The position numbers and the translations under genes are program-made. The notes under the pieces are model-generated. The model did no database searches. It had not been told where the DNA came from and saw only the letters and a list, made by a program, of their open reading frames with translations. A DNA stretch of 64,000 nucleotides from BCD1 sp965230565. GTDB lineage: Bacteria > Bacteroidota > Bacteroidia > Chitinophagales > Saprospiraceae. Every line of letters starts with the position of its first letter. Positions within the stretch are counted from its first letter, which is position 1. This document shows positions 31,559 to 42,000 of the stretch, piece after piece. The stretch spans positions 1-64,000 of the forward strand of contig CBDDLH010000007.1 in assembly GCA_965230565.1 (NCBI GenBank), given 5' to 3'.

Positions 31559-34313
31559 AAAAGGCATTCTTCGCCCGTTCCGCATCCCGGTAATTTCGCT
31601 GGTAAGGTAACTTAAGGAATCCGAACGTACTTCCTTTTGCCCGAATATAGAAGCTAAAGGCCTGACGATCAGGCGTCCAGTTAAAGCCTGCCTCCCAACA
31701 GTGAATGTCCCGACGGAACCCAAGATCCGGGTAGGTAAGTCGCTGATTGGTGAAATCATAACCAATCCGTCCAATGGTTATGTACCAGTTTTTGGACAAT
31801 TGAATATTCCCCCGGACATCAATTGAATTGGTACTGATGATCAAGGTGTCTTTATCTGCAAGAGTTCGTTCCCATCGCGCCGTCATATTATGAGCGATCC
31901 TGAAGTTTTCAAACAAACTTAAAAAATCCTCCTCTCCGGTTTCTTCTTTAGAACTTCTTCTGTCTTCTACAACCTCAGATTCTTTCCCCTGGAATAATTC
32001 CCTTATTTTAGAAACGGTCAAATTTGAATTCAGGGAAAATGTTCCTCCCGTAAACTGCAATAACTTTCCGGTTTCCTGGAAATAGAATACTTCCACACGT
32101 TCACGTCTTGTACCTTCATCATTAACCTGATTCAGGTATGGATCCCAGCTCAGCCTGAAAGTAAAATTAGTCAATCCCTTAAACAATCTTGTTCGCCCAC
32201 TGGCCGTAACAACGCTCCACTGATATTGGGGACTTGCAAAATTATAACTTCCGCCGACATTGATGGATTCAAATATCTTCAGTTTCTTCGCCGTAGAGTC
32301 CCTTTTGGAAAGATATTTGGCTTCGAAGTTATTGACAAAACCATAGGTAAAACGCATCTGCATTCCACTACTGGAGGGAGCTCCGTAAATATTTCCATCA
32401 AAAATCGAATAAGGATCGTCATAATATTCATCCGGAGTACTAAAATCCCTTTCTTCCAGAAACCAGTTTGGATTAGCTGTATAATCCGGAGAATAAGAAA
32501 AGCCAAGGGTAGGTTTAATCACATGCCTCAACCCCATTAATCGACTGCGTTTAAACCTCAATGTTCCAAATATCTGTGTATTCACAGAAGCGGACATGTC
32601 TAAGGTACGATAGGCTCTAAAACCATTAAGCAGGGTATCCAGTGCATAACCATAGTTTAGAGTGTCCTTGGTGATCACTCCTGTTTCACTGGTATCAATA
32701 TCCACCGTTGGAATTTCAAATTGTTCCTTCAGCAATGTCTTACCGTACCAGACTTCCTGATACCGGACACTTGGGTTAAAATTGAAATACTGGAATAACT
32801 TGAAAGAAGTCCCGGAAGAAATGTTTTGTTTCATACCATACCTTGCATCATCAAGTGTCTGATTGGTAAAAAAGGTGGAATCTACACCTGTAAATGTACT
32901 TTTCGCTTCAGAAGTATATTTGAAGGTAATATCCTCATACCATTTTGCTTTTCCGGAACGTTGCTTTTTCCTAAACGGATATAGGGTTTGTGTCTGGAAA
33001 TTCAACTTGGGAAAATTAACCGTTATTTGTTTACTCGATGTGTTTTGACTATGGCTGAAAGAAGCATTAAAGTTAAAAGGTTTATCCCGCCAGCTTTTAC
33101 TGAAATTGAGATTGGAACTCAATGAATTATTCAACACGTTATCCGCACGGTTACTGACCGTACTTTGATAATCATTGATCTGAAAATTCACCGATCCTCC
33201 AAAATTCATAGTAGGATGTGCGGAACGATCCTGATTGTGTGTCCAGCGGATGGAAAAGGATTTAGAAGAAGAAATAGAACCATCACTGGCTTCTTCTACC
33301 CTACGATCATCAAAACCCAGGTTAAAACTCCCGTTATATCTGTATTTTTTGCGGTACTGGGAAGCAGCCGAAACGCCCCAGGTACCTGTAAAAAAGTATA
33401 CGTTACTCCTTACCGACAAGTTAAAATGATCTCCCAAAGGGAAAAACCAACCTAATCCTTTCAACCCCATTCCCTGGTCAGCGGAAAAATCAAATTCAGG
33501 AAACAATAAACCGGTTCCTCTGGGTTCCGTAACCGGGAAAAAGCCAAAGGGCAACCACAATGGAGTTGGGATGCCCATCAATTCAAGATTTAGGGGTCCG
33601 GACACCACCATTTTATTGGCAATAATTTTTTGCTTTTTACTGTGTACCCCAAAGTGAGGTTCATCTGCAGAACAAGTGGTAAAAATAGCATCTTCCGAAT
33701 AAATGATATCCTGTTTTTCCTCTGTTGAATCTTTTGGCGGATTACTGATGAATTTGGATCGGGCCGCATGGATGATCACATCTTGTTGCTGAGTAGTAAT
33801 ATCGTAGACAATCCCTTTTTCGGTCTGGAAATTATACCGCATTTTTTTGGCCTCGAATTCCTGGGTCTCATCTTTGAACACAGGAAAGTTGGCCATTCTG
33901 CCTGTACTGTCAGGCATTCCTTCTGCCGTGACAATACTTGTACTCCAGTCCAGGACGATATGAGCAGCCTGCAGGTTTATCGTTTTATAATCCACAGTAG
34001 CCTCGCCGTATAAATGGATCTTCTGGTTGACCATATCGGTAATCATCGAATCTCTTGCGGAGGAGATCACTTCTGCATCAAGGGAGTCAGAAGACATTTT
34101 ATAGGAAATGCGGGGAGGCTGGGCCACGGGAACTATAGAATCAGCTGCAATGGGATCAAAACCGGGAGGTATGGAATCTCTGGCTGAATTTTCCTTAAGG
34201 TTAGCCGCTTTAGGGCGAATTTGGATGGAATCAACTGCAGGATTTACTTGTGCCTGCGATATTTTTACAAGGCCAAGTAAAATAAAAATAATATATAGTA
34301 GTTTTGTTTTCAA
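31557..34313 (-). CDS. lptD: LPS-assembly outer-membrane protein LptD
   Basis: Outer-membrane barrel that inserts lipopolysaccharide into the outer leaflet. 918 residues; TTG start at 34313, chosen because the signal peptide (MKTKLLYIIFILLGLVKISQAQ) begins there and no ATG is near. Residues about 90-230 are the OstA-like periplasmic beta-jellyroll (MVNQKIHLYGEATVDYKTINLQA...). The lumenal region with IPTPLWLPFGFFPVTEPRGTGLLFPEF is the Bacteroidota LptD signature that begins the barrel, and the remainder alternates as beta strands. The conserved inter-domain Cys of E. coli LptD are not evident. Divergent from the amidase gene. Confidence 0.88.
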   Translation of the reverse strand: MKTKLLYIIFILLGLVKISQAQVNPAVDSIQIRPKAANLKENSARDSIPPGFDPIAADSIVPVAQPPRISYKMSSDSLDAEVISSARDSMITDMVNQKIHLYGEATVDYKTINLQAAHIVLDWSTSIVTAEGMPDSTGRMANFPVFKDETQEFEAKKMRYNFQTEKGIVYDITTQQQDVIIHAARSKFISNPPKDSTEEKQDIIYSEDAIFTTCSADEPHFGVHSKKQKIIANKMVVSGPLNLELMGIPTPLWLPFGFFPVTEPRGTGLLFPEFDFSADQGMGLKGLGWFFPLGDHFNLSVRSNVYFFTGTWGVSAASQYRKKYRYNGSFNLGFDDRRVEEASDGSISSSKSFSIRWTHNQDRSAHPTMNFGGSVNFQINDYQSTVSNRADNVLNNSLSSNLNFSKSWRDKPFNFNASFSHSQNTSSKQITVNFPKLNFQTQTLYPFRKKQRSGKAKWYEDITFKYTSEAKSTFTGVDSTFFTNQTLDDARYGMKQNISSGTSFKLFQYFNFNPSVRYQEVWYGKTLLKEQFEIPTVDIDTSETGVITKDTLNYGYALDTLLNGFRAYRTLDMSASVNTQIFGTLRFKRSRLMGLRHVIKPTLGFSYSPDYTANPNWFLEERDFSTPDEYYDDPYSIFDGNIYGAPSSSGMQMRFTYGFVNNFEAKYLSKRDSTAKKLKIFESINVGGSYNFASPQYQWSVVTASGRTRLFKGLTNFTFRLSWDPYLNQVNDEGTRRERVEVFYFQETGKLLQFTGGTFSLNSNLTVSKIRELFQGKESEVVEDRRSSKEETGEEDFLSLFENFRIAHNMTARWERTLADKDTLIISTNSIDVRGNIQLSKNWYITIGRIGYDFTNQRLTYPDLGFRRDIHCWEAGFNWTPDRQAFSFYIRAKGSTFGFLKLPYQRNYRDAERAKNAF

Positions 34314-34421
34314 AGAGAGAATTATCTTATTTTGCAGGTTGTAAGCCAGGCAATTGTACTTTTTTTATAATTAAATCCCTATCTTTCCTTTATAAAGTAT
34401 AAAGGTCTCAAAAAACATATT

Positions 34422-36029
34422 ATGTTTAAAACTGCTGTCCTCATCCAAACGATCCTTTTGTCATTTATGACGGGAACTCCAGTTGATTTTAACGTTTCTT
34501 TATCGTTTTCTTCACATTTGACCTCCTGCCCGGATATTCAGGAAGAGGTTCCGGCTGACTTACACTGCTCATCAGCGCACAAAGCTAATGATTTGGCTTT
34601 AAATAACCTACCACAAAAACAATTGACCATTTCTTCTGAGGATTTAAATCAATTACTGGTTGAACAAAAGACCACTGGTCAATTAAAAACCCTCGTAATT
34701 GATCCTGGTCATGGAGGCCATGATCCCGGTTGTCTGGGGAAAAAATCACGAGAGAAACATTTAGCTCTGTCTATTTCCAAAAAACTGGCGGCAGTTATAA
34801 AGAAAGAACATCCTGACGTCAAGGTAATCCTCACCAGAGATACGGATGTTTTTATTCCACTACATAAAAGAGCTGCCATTGCTAACCGGAATAATGCTGA
34901 TCTTTTTATATCCATACATTGTAATTCGATGCCTCCGGGAAACGGCCATGTGCACGGGACGGAAACATACGTTATGGGGCTGCACACTGCTCAACATAAC
35001 CTCAATGTTGCCAAAAGAGAAAACGCCTCTATCCTCCTGGAGGCAGATTATGAAAAAAATTACGATTACGACCCCAATTCTCCGGAAGGGCACATCATGC
35101 TGAGCATGTTTCAAAATGCATACCTCGAACAGAGCATACAGTTCGCCGAACAGGTGGAGAAGCAATTTAAAGCCATCACCAACAGAAAAAGCAGAGGGGT
35201 AAAACAAGCAGGTTTCGTGGTATTAAAAGAAACCACCATGCCTAGTGTACTTATTGAAGCAGGTTTTTTAAGTAACACCAAAGAAGAAAACTATTTATAC
35301 ACCAAAAAGGGCCAGAATCAGGTGTCTGAAGCTATCCTGAAAGCTTTTTCCAATTACAAATCACAAATTGAACAGCATATTGACATCCCTGTCGCCACAC
35401 AGGAACCTACACCCAAAGCAATTCCTACCGTACCAGCCCATCAGGACAAAGCACTTGCAAAAGAGGTGCCTCCCCAAACGTCCAATGAAGTTTATTACAC
35501 CATAAACGAACCCAAGAGCTATGAATACAATCCGCCTGCCCCAGCTCCAACCCCTCGTCAGGAGGTTTCTAACCATCCAAAGGAGTTGAGTGCAAATGAT
35601 ATTTTTAAACCGGTTGAAGAGACCCCAACTTATTCCACCTATCCCGGTCTTGATTATGGCAACCGGAAATCACAAACCTATGATGTCCCGGCTGAATACG
35701 CTACTAAGCAGTCAAATACAGTAACCCGCAAATCTCCGGCATCTGTTCAAAGCAATAATTCTATCGATTTCAGGGTTCAACTGGCAGCATCGCCATACGT
35801 ATTGAATACCAATACTACAAAATGGCAAAAAACCGGCTATCTTATTGAGATCATTCAGGAAGATAACCTGTATAAGTACCAGGCAAGAAAATTATCTTCA
35901 CTTAACCAGGCTTTAGCAGCCAAATCAGATCTACGGCAAAAGGGATTTTCTGATGCCTTTATTGTAGCCTACCAAAATGGAAGGCGAATATCCATTGAAG
36001 AAGCCAAAAAGCAATTGGGCATTAAATAA
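34422..36029 (+). CDS. N-acetylmuramoyl-L-alanine amidase with SPOR-like C-terminus
   Basis: Periplasmic peptidoglycan amidase that cuts the MurNAc-L-Ala bond in cell separation. 535 residues. N-terminal signal region, then Amidase_3 at about 88-310: VIDPGHGGHDPG (zinc His), the zinc Glu in SREKHLALSIS, ISIHCNS (zinc His) and PSVLIEAGFLSN with the catalytic Glu. A Pro-rich linker (about 320-440) leads to a SPOR-like domain (448-520: DFRVQLAASPYVLN ... AFIVAYQNG), which usually targets denuded glycan at the division site. The combination is standard in Bacteroidota. An MCE gene follows. Confidence 0.92.
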   Translation: MFKTAVLIQTILLSFMTGTPVDFNVSLSFSSHLTSCPDIQEEVPADLHCSSAHKANDLALNNLPQKQLTISSEDLNQLLVEQKTTGQLKTLVIDPGHGGHDPGCLGKKSREKHLALSISKKLAAVIKKEHPDVKVILTRDTDVFIPLHKRAAIANRNNADLFISIHCNSMPPGNGHVHGTETYVMGLHTAQHNLNVAKRENASILLEADYEKNYDYDPNSPEGHIMLSMFQNAYLEQSIQFAEQVEKQFKAITNRKSRGVKQAGFVVLKETTMPSVLIEAGFLSNTKEENYLYTKKGQNQVSEAILKAFSNYKSQIEQHIDIPVATQEPTPKAIPTVPAHQDKALAKEVPPQTSNEVYYTINEPKSYEYNPPAPAPTPRQEVSNHPKELSANDIFKPVEETPTYSTYPGLDYGNRKSQTYDVPAEYATKQSNTVTRKSPASVQSNNSIDFRVQLAASPYVLNTNTTKWQKTGYLIEIIQEDNLYKYQARKLSSLNQALAAKSDLRQKGFSDAFIVAYQNGRRISIEEAKKQLGIK

Positions 36030-36136
36030 AGGTAAATCAAGCACTTAAATTTTCTTTCTACGGATAATTTGCATCACTAATCTACAAAGTCAGATATTAT
36101 TTCTAAAAAGTTACGACACTCTTGCCCGTAAGAGCG

Positions 36137-36164
36137 TTGTTTATTGTAGTAATATTTATCTTTG
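36137..36164 (+). promoter_or_regulatory. Promoter of the mlaD-like/purK unit
   Basis: TTG at 36137-36139, 17-nt spacer, TATCTTTG at 36157-36164. It lies 30 bp before the ATG at 36195 and rules out the in-frame TTG at 36162, which is part of the -7 box. Confidence 0.7.
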
Positions 36165-36194
36165 CACGTCTTAAAAAATGAACCTATAATAATA

Positions 36195-37220
36195 ATGGCT
36201 AAAGAAATAAAAATCGGAATTTTGGCAATTGTTGCCATCGCGCTTTCTTTTTGGGGTTATAAATTCATTCTTGGATCCAACATATTGATCCAGTCCAACT
36301 CCTATAAAGTACTGTATGAAGATGTCGAAGGACTTCAAATTGGGACCCAGGTCCGAATAAGTGGAGTACCTAAAGGGGTTGTAGCAAGTATAGAATTACT
36401 CCCGGATGACAAAGAACACGTTCTCGTTACGCTCGACCTGGAAAAAGGTATCCGTGTTCCTAAAAACACCAACGCAGTAATTATCCAGACCAGCATGATG
36501 GGGGCCAAAGCAATTATCATGGAATATGGTGCCCCATGCAGCGGGGATGATTGCGCAGAACCCGGCAGTTTTCTCGCCGGTGAAACCAGAGGGCTTTTGA
36601 GCTCTTTAGCCAGTCCGGAGATCATTGAGCAGTACATGGACATTATCAATACCCAAATGCAGGCATTGGTTGATTCCCTTAATGCAGCATTGTTATCAGG
36701 AGGAGATGGTGGGGTAGCTGAAATGATGACCGACCTCAGACAAACGATGGCTAACCTCAATTCAGGAACAGGAAAACTCGATCAATTACTGAGTGCTTCC
36801 TCCGGCAACATCAACAAATCACTGGCCAGTCTGCAAACACTTACAGCTGAATTTGAAAACAAAAAGGATAATATCGGAAGTATTGTTGAAAATGCGGATA
36901 AAGTAACCAAACAGCTGGCCGATGGAGAGATTGAAAGTACCCTTCAGGAAGTGAATGCAGCGATTAAGAACCTTAAATCAACCCTGGCAACTGCAGATAG
37001 TACGCTGGAAGGATTAACCACTGTACTGGATGGAGCCAACAAAGGCGAAGGTTCTTTGGGTAAATTAATAAAAGATGAATCCTTGTATAACAATCTCAAT
37101 ACCATGAGCCAAAGAATTGATTCTTTGGTGGCGGATTTCCAGGCCAGACCGTATAGGTATGTCCCTCTAAAAAGCCAGCGAAAAGTAGAAAAAATGGATA
37201 AAAAGAACGAATCAAACTAA
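36195..37220 (+). CDS. MlaD/MCE-family lipid-transport substrate-binding protein
   Basis: 341 residues from the ATG at 36195. One N-terminal membrane anchor (IKIGILAIVAIALSFWGYKFI) places the rest in the periplasm. The MCE domain (about 35-115: YKVLYEDVEGLQIGTQVRISGVPKGVVASIELL) is followed by a helical region with repeated TADST/NADK segments that would form a hexameric needle or tube. MCE proteins carry phospholipids between inner and outer membranes with an ABC transporter (MlaEF), whose genes are not in the window. purK begins 5 bp after the stop. Confidence 0.88.
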   Translation: MAKEIKIGILAIVAIALSFWGYKFILGSNILIQSNSYKVLYEDVEGLQIGTQVRISGVPKGVVASIELLPDDKEHVLVTLDLEKGIRVPKNTNAVIIQTSMMGAKAIIMEYGAPCSGDDCAEPGSFLAGETRGLLSSLASPEIIEQYMDIINTQMQALVDSLNAALLSGGDGGVAEMMTDLRQTMANLNSGTGKLDQLLSASSGNINKSLASLQTLTAEFENKKDNIGSIVENADKVTKQLADGEIESTLQEVNAAIKNLKSTLATADSTLEGLTTVLDGANKGEGSLGKLIKDESLYNNLNTMSQRIDSLVADFQARPYRYVPLKSQRKVEKMDKKNESN

Positions 37221-37225
37221 ACACA

Positions 37226-38380
37226 ATGGCTGAGAAGGCTGCTTTAAACAAAAAAATTGGCATTGTTGGAGGAGGACAACTGGGAAAGATGCTGGCCATC
37301 GCCGCCGGACCAATGCATCTTCAAATTTCTGCCCTCGATCAATCGAAAGATTTCCCTGCCGGCCCCTTTGTGCATGAATTTTTCGAGGGCAACTTCAAGG
37401 ATTATGACGATGTATACAATTTCGGAAAAGATATGGATGTTGTCACCATCGAAATTGAACATGTCAATGCTGAAGCATTAATGCAATTGCAAAAGGAAGG
37501 CATCAAGGTCCATCCGAAACCTGAAAGTCTGAATATTATCAAGGACAAAGGGCTTCAAAAACAATTCTATCAGGAAAAAGGGTTCCCTACCTCCGGTTTT
37601 AAGATTTATGAAGGACCCGAATCCATCCGGGCCGCTATAAAAAGTGGAGATATTTCCTTGCCTTTTGTGCAAAAGATGTGTCGGGGAGGTTACGATGGGA
37701 AAGGGGTCAAAGTTGTCAAAAACCACGAAGACCTTAATGCATTACTTCCAGGGGAAAGCCTCGTGGAAGATCTTGTGGATATCGATAAGGAGCTGGCAGT
37801 GATCGTAGCTCGTAATGAATCCGGAGAAACCAAGGCCTTCCATGCGGTGGAAATGACGTTCAACCCGGAAGCCAATCTGGTGGAGTTCCTGCTTTGTCCT
37901 GCGAGGATAGCTCCGGAAATTGAAGCCAAAGCCGAGCACATGGCCGAACAACTTATCCGTGAATTTGACATCTGCGGGCTGCTTGCCATTGAGTATTTTT
38001 TAACACCATCCGGCGAACTGCTGGTCAATGAAGTTGCCCCAAGACCTCACAACAGCGGACATCATACCATCGATAGTTGTTATACTTCGCAGTTTGAACA
38101 ACACTTAAGAGCTGTGCTTGACCTTCCTTTGGGCAGCACTAAGATCAAGTCGCCAGCAGTAATGGTAAATCTGTTGGGAAAAGCAGGTTTTACGGGCCCG
38201 GCTATCTACAAAGGCCTTAATAATTGCCTCTCCATTGAAGGCGTAAACCTCCATCTTTACGGAAAGGCAATAACCAAGCCATTTCGCAAAATGGGGCATG
38301 CCACCATTCTGGATGACGATTTGGATCATGCCATCCAAAAAGCTAAAAAAGTGCAAAACGAACTTGAGATTATTGCTTAA
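37226..38380 (+). CDS. purK: N5-carboxyaminoimidazole ribonucleotide synthase
   Basis: ATP-grasp enzyme of purine synthesis that makes N5-CAIR from AIR, bicarbonate and ATP; cytoplasmic. 384 residues. GIVGGGQLGKMLAIAA is the N-terminal motif; ATP-grasp features include FVQKMCRGGYDGKGVKVV, VEDLVDIDKELAVIVARN and NEVAPRPHNSGHHTIDSCYTSQFEQHLRA, which are diagnostic for PurK. Start ATG 5 bp after the MCE gene; 16 bp before the cytochrome gene, so one transcript is likely. Confidence 0.96.
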   Translation: MAEKAALNKKIGIVGGGQLGKMLAIAAGPMHLQISALDQSKDFPAGPFVHEFFEGNFKDYDDVYNFGKDMDVVTIEIEHVNAEALMQLQKEGIKVHPKPESLNIIKDKGLQKQFYQEKGFPTSGFKIYEGPESIRAAIKSGDISLPFVQKMCRGGYDGKGVKVVKNHEDLNALLPGESLVEDLVDIDKELAVIVARNESGETKAFHAVEMTFNPEANLVEFLLCPARIAPEIEAKAEHMAEQLIREFDICGLLAIEYFLTPSGELLVNEVAPRPHNSGHHTIDSCYTSQFEQHLRAVLDLPLGSTKIKSPAVMVNLLGKAGFTGPAIYKGLNNCLSIEGVNLHLYGKAITKPFRKMGHATILDDDLDHAIQKAKKVQNELEIIA

Positions 38381-38396
38381 CACTGAATAGGGTTCC

Positions 38397-38798
38397 ATGA
38401 AACACAACTGGCTAAAAAGTTTTTATTACCTGAGTTTGCTTTTTTTAATGACCAGCTGTAGCGACAATACCTTTAAACAAGGAGAGATGTTATACAAAAC
38501 ACAGTGTTCGAATTGTCATATGCCAGAGGGACAGGGCCTGCAATCGCTTATTCCCCCTTTAGCCGGTTTTAATTATTTCGCTGACGAACGGGCCAAAATT
38601 GCCTGTATCATTACTAATGGTCTTAACGATACCATCAAGTATAATGACCGTGTTTTCACGGAACCCATGGAAGCTATACCTAACCTGACGGATGCCGAGA
38701 TCACTAATATTATCAATTATATTAATCATGCCTGGGGCAACGATTTTGGTTATGTCAAGATCAATGAAGTAAAGGAAGCCCTGAAACAATGTAATTGA
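38397..38798 (+). CDS. Monohaem cytochrome c lipoprotein
   Basis: 133 residues. Lipoprotein signal with lipobox FLMTSC (Cys21). One haem-binding motif CSNCH at 37-41, and a probable distal Met ligand in FTEPMEAIP near residue 88, the class I layout with helix 5 in LTDAEITNIINYINHAWGND. A small membrane-attached periplasmic electron carrier. It overlaps nothing and follows purK by 16 bp. The electron partner is unknown. Confidence 0.9.
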   Translation: MKHNWLKSFYYLSLLFLMTSCSDNTFKQGEMLYKTQCSNCHMPEGQGLQSLIPPLAGFNYFADERAKIACIITNGLNDTIKYNDRVFTEPMEAIPNLTDAEITNIINYINHAWGNDFGYVKINEVKEALKQCN

Positions 38799-39039
38799 TT
38801 GTCTCTGGAAAAGGTTAACATTTTATGCTAAGCCACGTATACCTCAAAATCGGCAAAGTAAATCTTTTGTCGCTTTCCTTCTTTTTATGACATTTACAGT
38901 AAAACCGAATGAATAGTATTGGTTATTACAGACCGCCGAAAACTATTTTGGCAACTTTACGACATCAAATTTTTGATTCTCCTGCGTAATAACAAAAAAG
39001 AAACTTATTTTTAGCTCGAAAAAAAACATTATCCACAAT

Positions 39040-42000
39040 ATGAAGCGTTTATCCTTTTTTATTTTATTGCTTTTTTCAGTCACCCTGGTTACAGCACAAC
39101 CGGTAAATGACGATTGCGACGGAATCATTGATCTGGGTATACCACCAACTTGCCCTGACGACATGATCTACAGTAACGTTGATGCAACGGCTAGTGATAT
39201 TGGTTTCGGGAATATACCCGATTGTTTCAATGGAGGAACCGTACAGAATGATGTCTGGTTCATGTTCACAACCAGTGATACCATTTTTGACTATACCATT
39301 TATCTGGAAGGGGCTGATGATAACGGCAATTCAATCATGAACCCTCAGATAGCTCTTTATCGCGGGGATTGTACTTTTGATGGTCTCTCTGAAATCGCCT
39401 GTATTTCTTCCGATCAAGGAGAAACTTACCTCGAACTGGACGTTTTAGGGCTTACGCCAAACATTCAGTATTTCATCAGGATCAATGATTATTCCGCTAC
39501 GGCGACTCCCAATTGGGGAGATTTCAGATTATGTATTGATGAACTGGAACCCATCAATACCATTGATGATGGAGGATCAACGCTTTGTTCAGGAGAACTT
39601 TATGATTCAGGCGGGCCTGAAGGCGATTATACCAATAATGAGGATTACACATTCACCATTTGTCCTGATCAGCCAAGTGCCTGTATAACCTTTACCCTTG
39701 ATTATTACAATATTGAGGTTTCGGACTTCGGCATTACTGATCAGCTCATCTTTTATGATAGTGATGAAGCTGACCCTAACGCGCTGATCGCTAATCTGGC
39801 AGGAAGTGGCTTCCAGGATCTCGGTGGTGGTGGTGTTTGTTATATGGTACAGGCGACAAGTGGTTGTCTTACGGTGCAATTTATTTCGGATGGTGCGAAT
39901 TCCTTTGACGGATGGGCAGGATCCTGGGAATGTTCCAATCAGCCCTGTGACCCTGTCACACCAATCACCGTTGAAAATAACATAACAGAAGAACAAATTC
40001 TTGATTTCATCACTACTCCGCAGACTACCGTTGAGATTACCGATATCAATTGTGCGGATGAAGCCTATGGTATTTTTGAAGCAGGTGATAATTCCGACCT
40101 TGGACTTGACAGAGGTCTGCTTTTGACGAGTGGTGACCTCGACTGGGCTATTGGGCCAAATAATGATGGTGGTGGTGGTAACTTTAACAGTAATAACGGC
40201 TTCCCGGGTGACGATGACCTGGATTACCTGTCCATCACTTTTGGTGACGGTGACCTTTCCAATGATGCCTGTATCCTTGAAATGGATGTCTTTGTGGCTA
40301 CGGATGAATTGGTCTTTGAATATGTATTTGGATCGGAAGAGTATCCCGAATTCGTCAATCAATTCAACGATATCTTCGCCTTCCTGATCTCCGGTCCCGG
40401 CATTGTAGGTGATCCGAATATGAATAATCAGGAAAATATTGCAGTACTTCCCGATGGTTCCAATACTTTCGTGGAGATCAACAGTGTTAACAACCTCCTT
40501 AACTGGGAATATTACCGGGATAATACACTAGGACAAAGTATTCAATACGATGGTCTGACCTCTGATTATCTGGGTGTTAAAAAGAGTTTGACTGCCCGAG
40601 CAGACGTAATTCCATGTAATACTTATCACCTCAAACTGGCCATTGCCGACCGTGGTGACTTTGCATGGGATTCAGGTGTATTCATATCTGAACTCAAAGG
40701 AGGATCCCCGGATATGACCATCAACTTTAACTCAGGCATTGATTACCTTATTGAGGATTGTACTGACCTTCCGGATGACCTGGTTATTTCTTTGAGTTCA
40801 CCACAGGATGATACAGTTAGTTATAATGTAGTTATTGGCGGTGTAGGGACAGCCGAATTGGGTGTTGACTACCTGTTGGATATGCCTGACGTGATTGTTT
40901 TCCCTCCGGGGGTTACAGAATTGTCTTTCCCGATCACTGTGCTTTCAGACCTCGAAGAAGAACCTATCGAAACCATTCAGATCGCTTTGACCAGTGACTT
41001 TGGTTGTGGTTTGATCGAATTGACAAGTGTGGCAGTAGAGTTACATGATGCACTTTCAGTAAACATCGTTCCTGACTCGGACACCACTTATGTGTGTGCT
41101 GGTACCAGTGCTTCTTTGGGTGTTATGGGAGCTTCTACTTATTTCTGGACGCCCGTTTCCATCATGAGTGATGCTCAATCTCCCAATCCTTCTGCAACTC
41201 CTACAGAAAGCCAGTGGGTTTCAGTAGTGGGTAATGTTGGAATTTGCTCTGCGGAGGACTCCATTTATCTGGAAATCATTGACCCTGTAATCGCTATCAA
41301 CGCTCTCGATCCCGTTGCTATTTGTCAGGGCGACAGTGTTACGCTTCAGGTTATTGATAATGTAGACCATACAGGACTTTTCTGGGAACCAACCAATGAT
41401 ATCAGTAATCCTAACGGAGCTTCGGTGGAAGTATCTCCTGATGTTCCTACCGATTACATAGCAACTGTCAATCTCTTTGGATGTGCAGTAAGCGATACGG
41501 TGTCCATCGATGTGTCACCGTTTACTTTCCCTGAAATGGCGGAAGACACCACTATTTGTGAAAATTACAGCGTTCAATTGGCATTTCTTGAACAATTGGG
41601 CACCACAACCTACGAATGGTCACCGGCAGAAACCGTTGATGACCCGATAAGTGCCACACCTATTGCTACTCCAGATGCCACTACGACCTACCAGATCATT
41701 GCCACCAGTGCCAATGAAGCTTGTATGGATACCGCAGAGGTAACGGTTACAGTTTTGCCGGCAGATATTGATATCACCAACCCGGACACTACTTTTATCT
41801 GTCTGGGAGAAACAATAGACTTAACTGCGATTACCAGCCTTGGAACAGCCGAAAATGTACAGTGGACTTCAAGTGATGATAGCGTAACAGAAAATGATGT
41901 GCTTTCGGTTACGATTACTCCTGAAGAAACCACTCAATATTTTACTACCTATGAAGTAGGCAACTGTATTGTATATGACTCAATTGTGGTAAGAGTAGAT

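Noticed and set aside
36162..36194. Longer N-terminus for the MCE protein from TTG 36162
   Set aside because: The TTG is part of the TATCTTTG promoter box, so the codons lie upstream of the transcription start.
39607..40362. Long open frame on the minus strand opposite the 39040-43056 gene
   Set aside because: It lies wholly inside a well-supported secreted protein gene, has low-complexity Ile/Thr composition and no recognisable domain; it is an antisense shadow.
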